64,000 bases of DNA from Brevundimonas sp. SH203 (GCF_002157625.1 NZ_BDMM01000003.1:433773-497772), one strand, 5' to 3'. Shown: positions 48,326 through 59,092, counted from the stretch's first letter. Notes: generated by a model not told the origin, from the letters alone. Numbers and translations are program-made.

Positions 48326-48709
48326 ATGCCCGCCAGGAAGAAAAGCCCCGCCCCCGCCGCCGCCCGCCCGATGCTTCAATGGCTGATGGCCGCCGTCGGC
48401 GCCGTCGTCACCCTGACCGCCGTCGGCGTCGTGGTGTGGGAGGCGCTGCAGCCGCCCTCGCCCCCGGCGTTCAGCGCCCGCATCGTCGCCGTCCAGTCCA
48501 CCGCCGCCGGTCATGTCGCGACCATCCGTGTACGGAACGACGGCGACGACACGGCCGCCGCCGTCGACATCGAGGGCGTGCTGGGCGACCAGACCGCCAC
48601 CGCAACCCTGGACTACGTTCCCGCCCACGGCCACGCCCGCGCCTACCTCCGCTTCGACGGCGATCCCCGCACGGCGACGGTCGCGGTCAAGGGCTGGTCG
48701 GCGCCCTAA
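48326..48709 (+). CDS. TIGR02588 family protein
   Basis: 127 residues: one N-terminal transmembrane helix (about 18-38) and a small extracytoplasmic beta domain (GHVATIRVRNDGDDTAAAVDIEGVL). Belongs to TIGR02588, which accompanies TIGR02587. Likely exposed on the periplasmic side of a membrane complex. Confidence 0.82.
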   Translation: MPARKKSPAPAAARPMLQWLMAAVGAVVTLTAVGVVVWEALQPPSPPAFSARIVAVQSTAAGHVATIRVRNDGDDTAAAVDIEGVLGDQTATATLDYVPAHGHARAYLRFDGDPRTATVAVKGWSAP

Positions 48710-48730
48710 GGCTGGGTTATGGTGTCCACG

Positions 48731-50900
<2,170 letters not shown>

Positions 50901-51020
50901 TTCAGCAAACGATTCGAATTTGTGATAAACAACTGCTGATCGATAGGGCCTAGATAAACCTTGTTCAAAAGAAAGCTTAATACCGATTTCGCAGACTTTC
51001 TGTCTTGAGGAAGCTCTATT

Positions 51021-51764
51021 TTACCCCCCCTGTACGCTCAGGGGAAATCCGATTGCCTGCGCCTGTTGTAATAATTGATTAACGTTGTACGCAGCGAGAA
51101 CACCTGATTTTGATATAGCCAACACTTGCTTTCGCATCACCTCGTCTGCTCCATTGATGAAAGCGGCCGTATTGGTAATGCTGAGACTATTGTGGGCACA
51201 AAAGGTCGCCAGTTCAGCGTCTGTAGCAGCCCTGAAAACTGGAGTAACATCCAGAATCCGTCGAATCATGGCATAACTTTTGAACTTGAGTTCGCCAGCG
51301 ATATTGAGTGTGGCGACTAGATTGTTTGCGATTGAGAACGCAGGTTCCGTGATTTTACGGAACACGTTTCCATCAAACAGCAAAGAAAGCTTTCCTGGTC
51401 CGGCCATCAGTTGCTGGGGGCCAAAGTTTTGGATCAGGATGCGTTGAGCTGGCGCAGCGCCAATCGTCATGAACAAGCCGACAACTCCCTCCGTGGCAAA
51501 CTGAGCCGCGTTGAGAGGCACCATTGCTAAGGCATTTTGCTGCACGCTGTTCATCAGCGTCATTGTGTCAGGTAGGTTTCGCAAAATTAACAGCTCGTCG
51601 GGGTCCGGCTTCCAGTCGCCCGTAAAGTCGATTTCTGCCGTGATGCCATCCAAAAACTGCATCTCTTGCGCCTGAAAAATTGCCTCCAGTTGAGCTAAAA
51701 TCTGTTGTGTCAAAGGCACTGGTTTGATGACTAGCCCAGGCTGTCGACAAATCGCGTAAAGCAT
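51021..51764 (-). CDS. KwaB-like (DUF4868) protein, candidate anti-phage effector
   Basis: 247 residues, base composition much poorer in G+C than neighbours. The pattern resembles DUF4868/KwaB: ILIQNFGPQQLM, KLSLLFDGNVFRKI, KFKSYAMIRRILDVTPVFRAATDAELATFC, and MRKQVLAISKSGVL. Known KwaB proteins are, as I recall, about 300 residues, so this one is short at the N-terminus. It starts immediately after the stop of the membrane gene (TGA-ATG). Assignment is by remembered motif, not a search. Confidence 0.55.
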   Translation of the reverse strand: MLYAICRQPGLVIKPVPLTQQILAQLEAIFQAQEMQFLDGITAEIDFTGDWKPDPDELLILRNLPDTMTLMNSVQQNALAMVPLNAAQFATEGVVGLFMTIGAAPAQRILIQNFGPQQLMAGPGKLSLLFDGNVFRKITEPAFSIANNLVATLNIAGELKFKSYAMIRRILDVTPVFRAATDAELATFCAHNSLSITNTAAFINGADEVMRKQVLAISKSGVLAAYNVNQLLQQAQAIGFPLSVQGG

Positions 51765-52283
51765 TCAACTCTCCACATCGATGAGAATATATTCCGTGAG
51801 TTGCCCCACTCTAATTCTGTTAGCAGCAGTCCTGATGTGTTTTCTTGTTATCAGAACGAACGTGACACCTTCTGTCGACTGTGTTTTATAAAAATGCCAT
51901 CCCATTATTCCCAATAATGGGTTGAAGTGATAACTGTACCCAGTGGCCGTTATAACAGCAAAGATTGCTATTGTTGGAATCCAAAACTGCCAATCTAACG
52001 TGTTCATCTTCGACGTAAACAGCGGCATGACATATAGAAGAAGAAATGCCGTGTTTTCATGATCTGCTGCCTCAATAGAGGACGGCTTGTAGTCACTAAC
52101 CGGTATTGTTTTTTTCGCTATACTCAATAAAATCAAACAAATCAGAACCAGCGCAACACTTGCTCCTGCCGTCAACAGCGCCACTTTTGTAAGAGATTGA
52201 GTCCACGCTACCCAAGCATATGTCAAACCTACAGGCGCAAGAGCTGTGCAGGTAAGCAAGATTCGTGCGATGGCGTTCAACAT
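51765..52283 (-). CDS. KwaA-like four-helix membrane protein, candidate anti-phage sensor
   Basis: 172 residues with four transmembrane helices (about 8-27, 32-53, 77-91, 97-115). The motifs ADHENTAFLLLYVMPLF and YHFNPLLGIMGWHFYKT resemble the NP-x-L-x-x-x-G-x-x-x-Y block of KwaA-type proteins. Low G+C and AT-rich codons. First gene of the pair with the KwaB-like gene. Alternatively a membrane protein of an unrelated defence or phage module. Confidence 0.55.
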   Translation of the reverse strand: MLNAIARILLTCTALAPVGLTYAWVAWTQSLTKVALLTAGASVALVLICLILLSIAKKTIPVSDYKPSSIEAADHENTAFLLLYVMPLFTSKMNTLDWQFWIPTIAIFAVITATGYSYHFNPLLGIMGWHFYKTQSTEGVTFVLITRKHIRTAANRIRVGQLTEYILIDVES

Positions 52284-52555
52284 TTCGACTGGATCTCAAC
52301 ATCGCCATCCATGCGTGACACTAGGCACCCACTAAGTCGCCCACTACAAGAAACTAAGCTCATACGTGTCCTCACTACAACCAAATTTGCACAAAGGAAC
52401 AAATAGTGAACAATAAAATGAAGCGAAAGACGTTTTGCCGCGCGATACGTCCGATTATGTCACAGCGCGGCTCACGCGAGAGGTTGAACTGTTAAGGGGC
52501 ATCTGGTCACGGCCGCCGACGCCGCGCCCTCACCCCGGAAAAGGCGCGCCTAGTT
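52284..52555. other. AT-rich leader upstream of the Kiwa-like pair
   Basis: The first part (to about 52440) shares the low-GC composition of the two genes, then GC rises to the local level. No convincing open frame or hairpin is seen. The promoter of the pair should be here. Confidence 0.5.
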
Positions 52556-52750
52556 TTCGTCATCCTCCGGCAAGCCGCGCAGCGGCGCGGACCGGGGGAC
52601 CCAGCGGCGCGCGGGAGCGCGACCCGAAGGGCGGCGCGTAGCTGCCAACCTGTCGCGGGCAAGGCCCTTTCGACATCGCGCGGCGGGCGCATCGCCTTCG
52701 GCGCCGCCGGGTTTCCCAGTCTCTCTGCGCTCGCCGGAGAATGACGAAAG
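52556..52750. repeat. Palindromic repeat, CATYCTCCGGC family
   Basis: Left TTTTCGTCATCCTCCGGC and right GCCGGAGAATGACGAAAG are inverted; inner CGGGGGACCC and GGGTTTCCCAG also correspond. About 195 bp, with low-quality pairing in the middle. Lies next to the AT-rich island. Confidence 0.75.
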
Positions 52751-52912
52751 AAAGGGGCGGGAAGGCCGCCTTCCTGTACACGATGTCGACCATCACCCGA
52801 CTGTAATCCCTCGCCTTTCGGCGAAATGCGCCGTCCCAACCTATCACCCTTCGGGGCCGAGTTAGACTGGGGGCGCCCCGGTTCGGGGGCGTGGTCAGGG
52901 GCCAGGGAAGAC

Positions 52913-53803
52913 ATGGAACGGAGCGAACCCCGCATCATCGCGCGCGGCGAGTGGGAGCAGAACGAGTTCGGGGACCTGTCCTATATTCCCCGGCACAAGG
53001 CGCCGCCGATGGGCGATGCGCGCGGCAATATCGGTCCCTGGCAGGAGGGGCGCGATCCCGACGACCTGCCGGTCGACGAATACGTCCCCGGCGCCCCGAC
53101 CGATCCGGCGGTCGCCGCCGCCATGGCCGAGCTGATGGCCGAGCGGGACGCCGCCTCGACGCGCAGGGCGCGGGACACGGATAGAGACGGGGCCGGGTCG
53201 CGCGGCGGCTACGCCAGCGTCTCGGAAAAGATGTGGCAGGCGGCGGGCCAGGACTATCTGGCGGGCGACACCGCCGAGACGGTCGGCGCCCGTTACGGCA
53301 TGGGCGTCAGCACCTTTCGCGCCCGCGCCAAGGATGAAGGCTGGCGGCGCCGGGACCAGCCCGACCCCGATCCCGTCGACGGGCCGCCGGACGCCGCGGA
53401 CCTCGGCGACGAACCGGCCGATTTCGCGGTCATGGCCGATCAGGCCCTGGCGCGGCTGAACCGGGCGGTGCAGTCGGGGCGGGCGATGGAGGCCGCGCGC
53501 TGGATGCGGCTGCACCTGTCGCTGGCGGCCCTGGCGCGTCAGCAGGACGCCGCCCCGCCGCCCCCTGAACCGAAGGAGCCCGACCTGATCGACCGCGCCG
53601 GCGCCGTCGCGCGCGAGATCGGCGTCATCGCCCGCGAGGCCATGGCCCTGACGCGCGGCGACATCGCCGGCCGCGACGCCCTGATGGCCCGCGTGGACGC
53701 GCTGGACGACCTGAGCCCGCCGCCGATTTCAGACGAATTGCACCATTCAGACGGTGTTTTTGCGAACGGAGGGTCTGAAACGGGGCCGCAGGCTTCGCCG
53801 TGA
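52913..53803 (+). CDS. Hypothetical HTH protein, terminase-small-subunit-like segment
   Basis: 296 residues. Proline/glycine-rich N-terminal half, then a helix-turn-helix-like segment (WQAAGQDYLAGDTAETVGARYGMGVSTFRARAKDEGWRR cut as YLAGDTAETVGARYG then STFRARAKDEGWRR) resembling phage small terminase DNA-binding domains, and a coil-forming alanine/arginine-rich C-terminus. Not recognised as a named family. It may be a cell-cycle or phage-derived DNA-binding protein. Confidence 0.5.
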   Translation: MERSEPRIIARGEWEQNEFGDLSYIPRHKAPPMGDARGNIGPWQEGRDPDDLPVDEYVPGAPTDPAVAAAMAELMAERDAASTRRARDTDRDGAGSRGGYASVSEKMWQAAGQDYLAGDTAETVGARYGMGVSTFRARAKDEGWRRRDQPDPDPVDGPPDAADLGDEPADFAVMADQALARLNRAVQSGRAMEAARWMRLHLSLAALARQQDAAPPPPEPKEPDLIDRAGAVAREIGVIAREAMALTRGDIAGRDALMARVDALDDLSPPPISDELHHSDGVFANGGSETGPQASP

Positions 53804-53881
53804 TGCGTGACGGGTGAATCGTGAGTGAAGCAGCGACCGCGCCTCGAATTCCGCTCACCCGTCACGCTTCACCACTCACCG
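53799..53881. repeat. Palindromic repeat, GTGACGGGTGA family
   Basis: Left GTGATGCGTGACGGGTGAAT and right CTCACCCGTCACGCTTCAC are inverted. It overlaps the stop of the upstream gene and reaches the stop of the next (53883), so it lies between convergent genes and could form a hairpin terminator-like structure. Confidence 0.7.
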
Positions 53882-53882
53882 A

Positions 53883-54548
53883 CTAGACCTCCGACGCGAT
53901 CTGCCTCAGCGCCTGTTCGAACGCCTGGGGCGGCTGGCCGCCCGAGATCAGATATTTGCCCTCGACCACCACGGCGGGGACCGAACTGACGCCCCGCGCG
54001 CGCCAGGTCTCCTCGGCCTGACGCACGGCCTGGGCATAGCGGTCCGAGGCGAGCACCTCGCCCGCCTCGGCCCGGTCCAGGCCCGCCGCTTCCGCCGCCT
54101 CGGTCAGGACGCGGGCGTCGGTGATGTTTTTGTTGTCGGTGAAATGGGCGGCGAACAGGGCCTGTTTCAGCGCCTTCTGCTTCTCGGGCGCCGTCTCGTG
54201 GGCCCAGTGCAGCAGGCGGTGCGCGTCGAAGGTGTTCCAGATGCGGCTGTCCGGCCCCATCCGCATGTCGAAGCCGACCTCGGCCGCCCGCTCGGTGATC
54301 ATGGCGCGGTTGGCGGCGGACTGCTCCAGGGTCGATCCGTATTTGCGGGCGATGTGTTCGCCGACATTCTCGCCCTCGGGCGCCATCTGCGGGTTCAGTT
54401 CGAACGGCTGGAAGGCGATGTCGGCGGCGATCCCCTCGGCCTTCAGCCTGTCCAGCGCCGTCTCCAGCCCGCCCAGTCCCACCACGCACCAGGGGCAGAC
54501 CACGTCGGAGACGAAGTCGATCTTCAGGGTCTTGATCGGAGCGTTCAT
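53883..54548 (-). CDS. DsbA family oxidoreductase (FrnE-like)
   Basis: 221 residues, DSBA-like thioredoxin domain with DFVSDVVCPWCVVGL (CPWC active site, about 11-20) and the FrnE pattern (FELNPQMAPEGENV, GVSSVPAVVVEGKYLISGGQPP). No signal peptide, so a cytoplasmic enzyme. Confidence 0.93.
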   Translation of the reverse strand: MNAPIKTLKIDFVSDVVCPWCVVGLGGLETALDRLKAEGIAADIAFQPFELNPQMAPEGENVGEHIARKYGSTLEQSAANRAMITERAAEVGFDMRMGPDSRIWNTFDAHRLLHWAHETAPEKQKALKQALFAAHFTDNKNITDARVLTEAAEAAGLDRAEAGEVLASDRYAQAVRQAEETWRARGVSSVPAVVVEGKYLISGGQPPQAFEQALRQIASEV

Positions 54549-54621
54549 GGGGACGGCGGCCTTCTGGAACAGAGAGTGTTGCGAAGCATATGGGGAGCCC
54601 GATCATGAGCGCCAGACCGTC

Positions 54622-55497
54622 TCAGCCGATCTTCAACTCCCTCGGCGGCCGGATGCGCCGCCAGCGCGCCTCCACGAAGGCGAAGGCCCCGAACGCCATC
54701 AGCCCCGCCGCCGTCAGCCCCAGGATGACCGCGCCGCCCGGTTGGGCCTCCAGCGCGTCCAGGGCCGCCGCCGTGGTCGTCACCTCGCCCGAGCGCGCAT
54801 GAAGCCCCGCCAGCACCACGAACGTCCCCAGCGGCAGATAGGCGAACCCTCGCGCGGCGTATCCCGCCCGGGCCAGGGCCGTCGCCGCGCCGCAGAAGGC
54901 TTCTGGACAGGCCAGGGCGTCGTCGAAGTCGTCCCTGAACGCCCGCACGATATTGCCGACGCCGACGCCCAGCACGGTCAGCCCCGCCCCGATCAGCAGC
55001 GCCTCGCCGAACGGCAGGGCCAGCAGGGCGGCGGCCTTCTGCTGGTTCTCGGCGACGCTCTCGGCCTGGGCGGCGGAGGCGCCGGTCGCCTCGCCGAACT
55101 CGTCCAGATATTCGAACACGCCGGAGGCCAGCACGCCGTAGAACAGGCCGCTGACCGCCTGGCCCGCCCGCGTGGTCCAGCCCTTCAGGTCGGTCCCCTC
55201 GTGGTCGGCGTCGAACACCGCCTGCAGCACGCGCCAGCCGACGAAGGCCCAAAGGCCCAGTCCCAGAAGCACCAGCCACAGCTTGCCGAACGGCTGTTCC
55301 GCCAGCCAGCCCGCCGCCCCGCTGGTCCCCACCGCCTCGCCGATCCGGTCGGTCGCCGCCAAGAAGGTCAGGGCGCCCGCCGACAGATAGACGAAGCCCC
55401 GCGCCCCATAACCGACCCGCGCCGCCCCCTCGATCAGCACGGGCAGGCGCGGCGCCCGGCGGCGAACGGCGGCTTTCAGGCTGTTGGCGGCGGTCAT
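54622..55497 (-). CDS. DUF1206 membrane protein
   Basis: 291 residues, six predicted transmembrane helices in three repeated DUF1206 units (ARVGYGARGFVYLSAGALTFL, AVSGLFYGVLASGVFEYL, ARAGYAARGFAYLPLGTFVVL). Function unknown. Start ATG at 55497; an in-frame ATG at 55572 would cover an operator-like site. Confidence 0.88.
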   Translation of the reverse strand: MTAANSLKAAVRRRAPRLPVLIEGAARVGYGARGFVYLSAGALTFLAATDRIGEAVGTSGAAGWLAEQPFGKLWLVLLGLGLWAFVGWRVLQAVFDADHEGTDLKGWTTRAGQAVSGLFYGVLASGVFEYLDEFGEATGASAAQAESVAENQQKAAALLALPFGEALLIGAGLTVLGVGVGNIVRAFRDDFDDALACPEAFCGAATALARAGYAARGFAYLPLGTFVVLAGLHARSGEVTTTAAALDALEAQPGGAVILGLTAAGLMAFGAFAFVEARWRRIRPPRELKIG

Positions 55498-55563
55498 CCC
55501 ATCTCCGGCGGCGCGAAGCCCCTTAACGCCCCCGCCGCGCCAAAGGCTCCCGCAAGACCCCTG

Positions 55564-55578
55564 TGTCGACATCCGACA
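55564..55578. promoter_or_regulatory. Candidate operator TGTCG-N5-CGACA, upstream of the 61-residue gene
   Basis: TGTCG-N5-CGACA embedded in a longer match (CTGTGTCGxCxTCCGACAGACGC) to the site at 55885-55899. Confidence 0.6.
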
Positions 55579-55628
55579 GACGCCGGGCTGCGTATGCGTC
55601 TAGGGTTGTGTTCCAGGGGGCCCTTCGC

Positions 55629-55814
55629 GTGCGGATCTACGAGTTCCACTTCTTCGACGCGGCCGACCGCCGGCCGCTGCTCGACTTCTTCGACGGGGCC
55701 GACGACGCCTCGGCGCTCGCGGCCGCACGCACGCAACTGTCGCGGCACGCCTCCTGTCACGGGGTCGAGGTGTTGGAGGCCGGTCGGATGGTCGGGCGGG
55801 TTCTGCGCGACTGA
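55629..55814 (+). CDS. Hypothetical 61-residue protein
   Basis: From GTG 55629: an aromatic N-terminus (IYEFHFFDAADRRPLLDFFD) and a compact alpha/beta-looking end. AGGGGG about 11 nt upstream may be the ribosome site. It shares its upstream operator-like site with the next regulator gene, which argues for being expressed and co-regulated. No family recognised. Confidence 0.55.
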   Translation: MRIYEFHFFDAADRRPLLDFFDGADDASALAAARTQLSRHASCHGVEVLEAGRMVGRVLRD

Positions 55815-55884
55815 CCGCTTCCGTACAGAAGACGGTAATCCCTGGCTTTTTCCCCAGAAACACGCATCAAATACAGCGACGCTG

Positions 55885-55899
55885 TGTCGGCTTCCGACA
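55885..55899. promoter_or_regulatory. Candidate operator TGTCG-N5-CGACA, upstream of the Crp/Fnr gene
   Basis: Same inverted pentamers as the site at 55564 and adjacent to a second palindrome ACAGCG-A-CGCTGT (55873-55885). Confidence 0.6.
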
Positions 55900-55921
55900 G
55901 ACGCAGGGATCGGATCGCCTT

Positions 55922-56611
55922 ATGCGCGAACTCATGCGCAGCCTCCCGCCGGGCAACCGGCTGATCCAGGGTCTGGACCCCGACGACCGCGACGCCCTTC
56001 TCGGCGTCGCCACCCCGGTCGAATTCGCCCTGGGCCATGTGTTCAACGAGCCGGACGACGTCATCGAACACCTGCATTTCATCGACAGCGGCTTCTGCTC
56101 GTCGGTGGCGGTGCTGGCGGACGGGCGCACGGTGGAGACGGTCATGATCGGGCGCGAGGGGGTGCTGGGGGTCGTCGCCTCGGTCGTGCCCCATCACGCC
56201 CATACCCGCAGCGTGGCCCAGATGGCGGGCACGGCGCGTCGGGTGGAGGCGGGCCGGTTCCGCGCCCTGTCGGCCCGGCGGCCGTGCCTGCGCGACGCGG
56301 CGGCGACCTATATGGCCCGGCTTCAGGGCGAGCTGGAGCAGTCGGCGGCCTGCAACGCCCTGCATCACGCCGGCCAGCGCTTCGCCAAATGGCTGCTGCG
56401 CTGTCACGACCGGGTCGAGGGCGACACCCTGAACCTGACGCAGGAATACCTGGCCTCGATGCTGGGGTCGCAGCGGACCACGGTGAACGAGGCGGCCCAG
56501 GGGCTGCAGAAGGCCGGGGCCATCGCCTATTCGCGCGGCCGCATCACCGTCCTGGACCGCAGCGCCCTGGAGCGGGCCGCCTGCGAATGCTACCGCCGCG
56601 GCGACGACTGA
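55922..56611 (+). CDS. Crp/Fnr family transcriptional regulator
   Basis: 229 residues: cyclic-nucleotide-binding-type sensor domain (about 12-125), a long dimerisation helix, and a winged helix (LTQEYLASMLGSQRTTVNEAAQGLQKAG). No iron-sulphur cysteine cluster at the N-terminus is visible. Probably autoregulated via the upstream palindromes. Confidence 0.9.
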   Translation: MRELMRSLPPGNRLIQGLDPDDRDALLGVATPVEFALGHVFNEPDDVIEHLHFIDSGFCSSVAVLADGRTVETVMIGREGVLGVVASVVPHHAHTRSVAQMAGTARRVEAGRFRALSARRPCLRDAAATYMARLQGELEQSAACNALHHAGQRFAKWLLRCHDRVEGDTLNLTQEYLASMLGSQRTTVNEAAQGLQKAGAIAYSRGRITVLDRSALERAACECYRRGDD

Positions 56612-56616
56612 CGCCC

Positions 56617-58056
56617 TCAGGTCTGGGCGGCGGGCAGCTCCAGCACGGCCTTCAGCCCGCCCATGTCGCTGTCCGCCAACGTCAGCCGCCCGCCATAGGC
56701 GCGGGTCAGGTCGTCCACGATCGACAGGCCCAGCCCCGACCCCGGCGCGCTTTCGTCCAGCCGGGCGCCGCGCTGCATGACCGTGTCGCGCTGATCGGCG
56801 GGCAGGCCCGGCCCGTCGTCCTCGACCACCAGGATCATCTGCCCAAGGCCGCTGCCGCCCGCCGAGACGCGCACCCGGCGCCGGGCGAACTTGGCGGCGT
56901 TCTCGATCAGATTGCCCAGGATTTCCTGCAGGTCCTGCCGCTCGCCCAGGAAGGCCAGGTCGTCGGGCGCGCGCCAGTCGATCTCGACCCCCTTGGTGCG
57001 GAACACCTGTTCGATCATGACCGCCAGTTCGTCCAGCACCTCGGGCACCGGCGTCGTCTCGCCCAGGCCGTGGGCGGCGCGGGCGGCGGCGCGGGCGCGG
57101 CGCAGGTGGTGATCGACCTGGCCCTGCATCACCTGGGTCTGGCGACGCACCAGCTCGGGCAGCTGCCCCTCCTGCGTCCCCGCCTCGGCCAGCATGACCG
57201 AGATCGGCGTCTTCAGCGCATGGGCCAGGTTGCCGACGTGGGTGCGCTGGCGCTCCACCACCTCCTGATTATGGTCCAGCAGGCGGTTGACCTGTTCGGC
57301 CAGGGGCTGGATCTCCAGCGGATAGGACCGGCCGATCCGCGCCGACTTGCCCTTGCGCACGTCCGCGATCTCGTCGCGCAGGTCGAACAGGGGCCTGAGG
57401 CCGATCCGCACCTGGATGAAGACCGCCGACACCAGCCCCAGTCCCAGGACCAGCAGGGCGATCCAGGCGACATGGGCGAACTGGCGCGTGTCGGCGTCGA
57501 CCTCGGATCGGTCCACGGCGGCGATGAAGATGATCGGATGCTCGTGCCGGGGGATGGACTTCATGCTGGCGGCGACGCGCAGAGGTTCGCGCGTCTCGTC
57601 GTCGTCCTTGGGGCCGGTCGTATTGAAGGTGATGACGTCGCCGAAGGCCGCGTCCAGCCGCCGGGGCAGGTCCGCCGGCAGCGCCAGATCATAGCGCCAC
57701 AGCGAGGTCGAGCGCGCCAGATTGACCAGCCGCCCGTCCGGCCGCACCTCCAGGATCTGCCAGTATTTGCCCGACAGCAGGCGCAGGGTGCGGGCGTCCT
57801 GGATCTGGGGCGCGACGTCGCCGGGCGGGGTGCGGCTGGCCGCCACCACGATCTCGTCGATGGTCTCGTTCAGCGTGGCCCCCAGCCGCCGCAGGGCCGA
57901 TTCCTGGAAGGCCTGAGTCAGGACCAGGGCCGCGATCACCAGGGCCACCAGAATCCACGCCGAGGCCAGCCAGATCAGCCGGCGCGTCAGCGACCGGCCC
58001 GGCCGCCCGAACCAGCGCCCCCAGTCGTGTCGTTTCGCGACCGGCGCCTCGGTCAC
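56617..58056 (-). CDS. Sensor histidine kinase (PhoQ-like organisation)
   Basis: 479 residues: TM1 (about 28-50), periplasmic domain (about 51-190), TM2 (about 195-215), HAMP, dimerisation helix with the phosphorylated histidine His279 (NLAHALKTPISVML), and an ATPase domain with N-box NLIENAAKFA and G-box DDGPGLP. Its start overlaps the response regulator stop by 4 nt. Confidence 0.93.
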   Translation of the reverse strand: MTEAPVAKRHDWGRWFGRPGRSLTRRLIWLASAWILVALVIAALVLTQAFQESALRRLGATLNETIDEIVVAASRTPPGDVAPQIQDARTLRLLSGKYWQILEVRPDGRLVNLARSTSLWRYDLALPADLPRRLDAAFGDVITFNTTGPKDDDETREPLRVAASMKSIPRHEHPIIFIAAVDRSEVDADTRQFAHVAWIALLVLGLGLVSAVFIQVRIGLRPLFDLRDEIADVRKGKSARIGRSYPLEIQPLAEQVNRLLDHNQEVVERQRTHVGNLAHALKTPISVMLAEAGTQEGQLPELVRRQTQVMQGQVDHHLRRARAAARAAHGLGETTPVPEVLDELAVMIEQVFRTKGVEIDWRAPDDLAFLGERQDLQEILGNLIENAAKFARRRVRVSAGGSGLGQMILVVEDDGPGLPADQRDTVMQRGARLDESAPGSGLGLSIVDDLTRAYGGRLTLADSDMGGLKAVLELPAAQT

Positions 58057-58733
58057 GCCGGTTCGGATTCGCCCGCCAGCGGGGTCAGCCGGTATCCCAG
58101 GCCCCGCACGGTCTCGATCCGGTCAGGTCCGACCTTCTTCCTGACTCGGCCGATGAAGACCTCGATGGTGTTGGAATCCCGGTCGAAATCCTGGTCGTAC
58201 AGATGTTCGACCAGTTCCGTGCGGCTGATGACGCGGCCCTGATGCATCATCATGTAATGCAGCAGCCGGTATTCCAGCGACGTCAGCCGCAGCGGCTCGC
58301 CGTTGACGCTGGCCCGCGCCGCGCGGGGATCGAGCCTCAGGCCGCCGCACGACAGGGTCGCCGAGGCGATGCCCGCCGAGCGGCGCAGCAGCGCCCGCAG
58401 ACGCGCCAGCAGCTCCTCGGTGTGGAAGGGCTTGGTCAGATAGTCGTCGGCCCCCGCGTCGAAGCCCGCCACCTTGTCCGACCAGGCGCCGCGCGCCGTC
58501 AGGATCAGGACCGGCGTGGTCTTGCCTTCGCGCCGCCAGCGCTCCAGCACCGACACGCCGTCGATCTTGGGCAGGCCCAGGTCCAGCACAATCACGTCAT
58601 AGGGTTCGTTCTCGCCCAGATAATGGGCCTCCTCGCCGTCCGGGGCGTGGTCCACGGCATAGCCCGCGTCGCCCAGCGCCGCCTTCAACTGACGCGACAG
58701 GTCCGCGTCGTCCTCGACCAGAAGCACGCGCAT
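58053..58733 (-). CDS. OmpR/PhoP-family response regulator
   Basis: 226 residues: receiver with Asp8-Asp9, phosphorylation site Asp51 (VIVLDLGLPKIDG) and Lys101 (LTKPF), then an OmpR winged helix (RLTSLEYRLLHYMMMHQGRVISRTELVEHLYDQDFDRDSNT seen as two blocks). It directs the kinase encoded downstream. Stimulus unknown. Confidence 0.94.
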   Translation of the reverse strand: MRVLLVEDDADLSRQLKAALGDAGYAVDHAPDGEEAHYLGENEPYDVIVLDLGLPKIDGVSVLERWRREGKTTPVLILTARGAWSDKVAGFDAGADDYLTKPFHTEELLARLRALLRRSAGIASATLSCGGLRLDPRAARASVNGEPLRLTSLEYRLLHYMMMHQGRVISRTELVEHLYDQDFDRDSNTIEVFIGRVRKKVGPDRIETVRGLGYRLTPLAGESEPA

Positions 58734-59092
58734 CAGTTGGGCCTGCGGCGTTGAGCGTTGTCGGGACCACCCTGGCGGGCCTGGCCGGTCTGGCCGTCGA
58801 CCACGACCTCGCGCACGCGGCCGTCGCGTTCGACCAGGACGGAATAGTTGCCGTCGCGGCGCGGCTGGGTGTCGATGGGGCGCCCGCCCCCGGCCTCGCC
58901 ACCCCGGCGACGCGCCTCGTCGGGACTGACGCGCGGGCCGCGATCCGGCGACGGCTGGGCCTGGTCGCGCGACTGGGCGACCGCCTGCGTGGTCAGGACG
59001 GGGGCGAAAGCCAAGGCCATGATCAGAGCCATGATCGGGGCCATGATCGCGGGTCGGGCGGCGACGATGAGACTGGCGGGTTTGCGGGACAT
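58733..59092 (-). CDS. Hypothetical exported protein, PepSY-like tail
   Basis: 119 residues: hydrophobic signal region (about 8-35, with repeated MAPIMALIMALAFAP), a disordered Arg/Gly/Pro segment, and a C-terminal GNYSVLVERDGRVREVVVDGQTG resembling a PepSY half. Its stop overlaps the response regulator start by one base, so it belongs to the same operon. Such genes often precede PhoP-type regulators. Confidence 0.65.
   Translation of the reverse strand: MSRKPASLIVAARPAIMAPIMALIMALAFAPVLTTQAVAQSRDQAQPSPDRGPRVSPDEARRRGGEAGGGRPIDTQPRRDGNYSVLVERDGRVREVVVDGQTGQARQGGPDNAQRRRPN

Noticed and set aside
51021..52283. The AT-rich pair as a holin/lysis or prophage remnant
   Set aside because: No other phage genes or attachment sites flank it, and the motifs fit KwaA/DUF4868 better. 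A final decision needs a profile search.
54121..58242. Very long plus-strand open frame opposite dsbA, DUF1206 and the histidine kinase
   Set aside because: High G+C keeps the reverse frames of real genes open. It has no family resemblance, and the opposite-strand genes have clear motifs.
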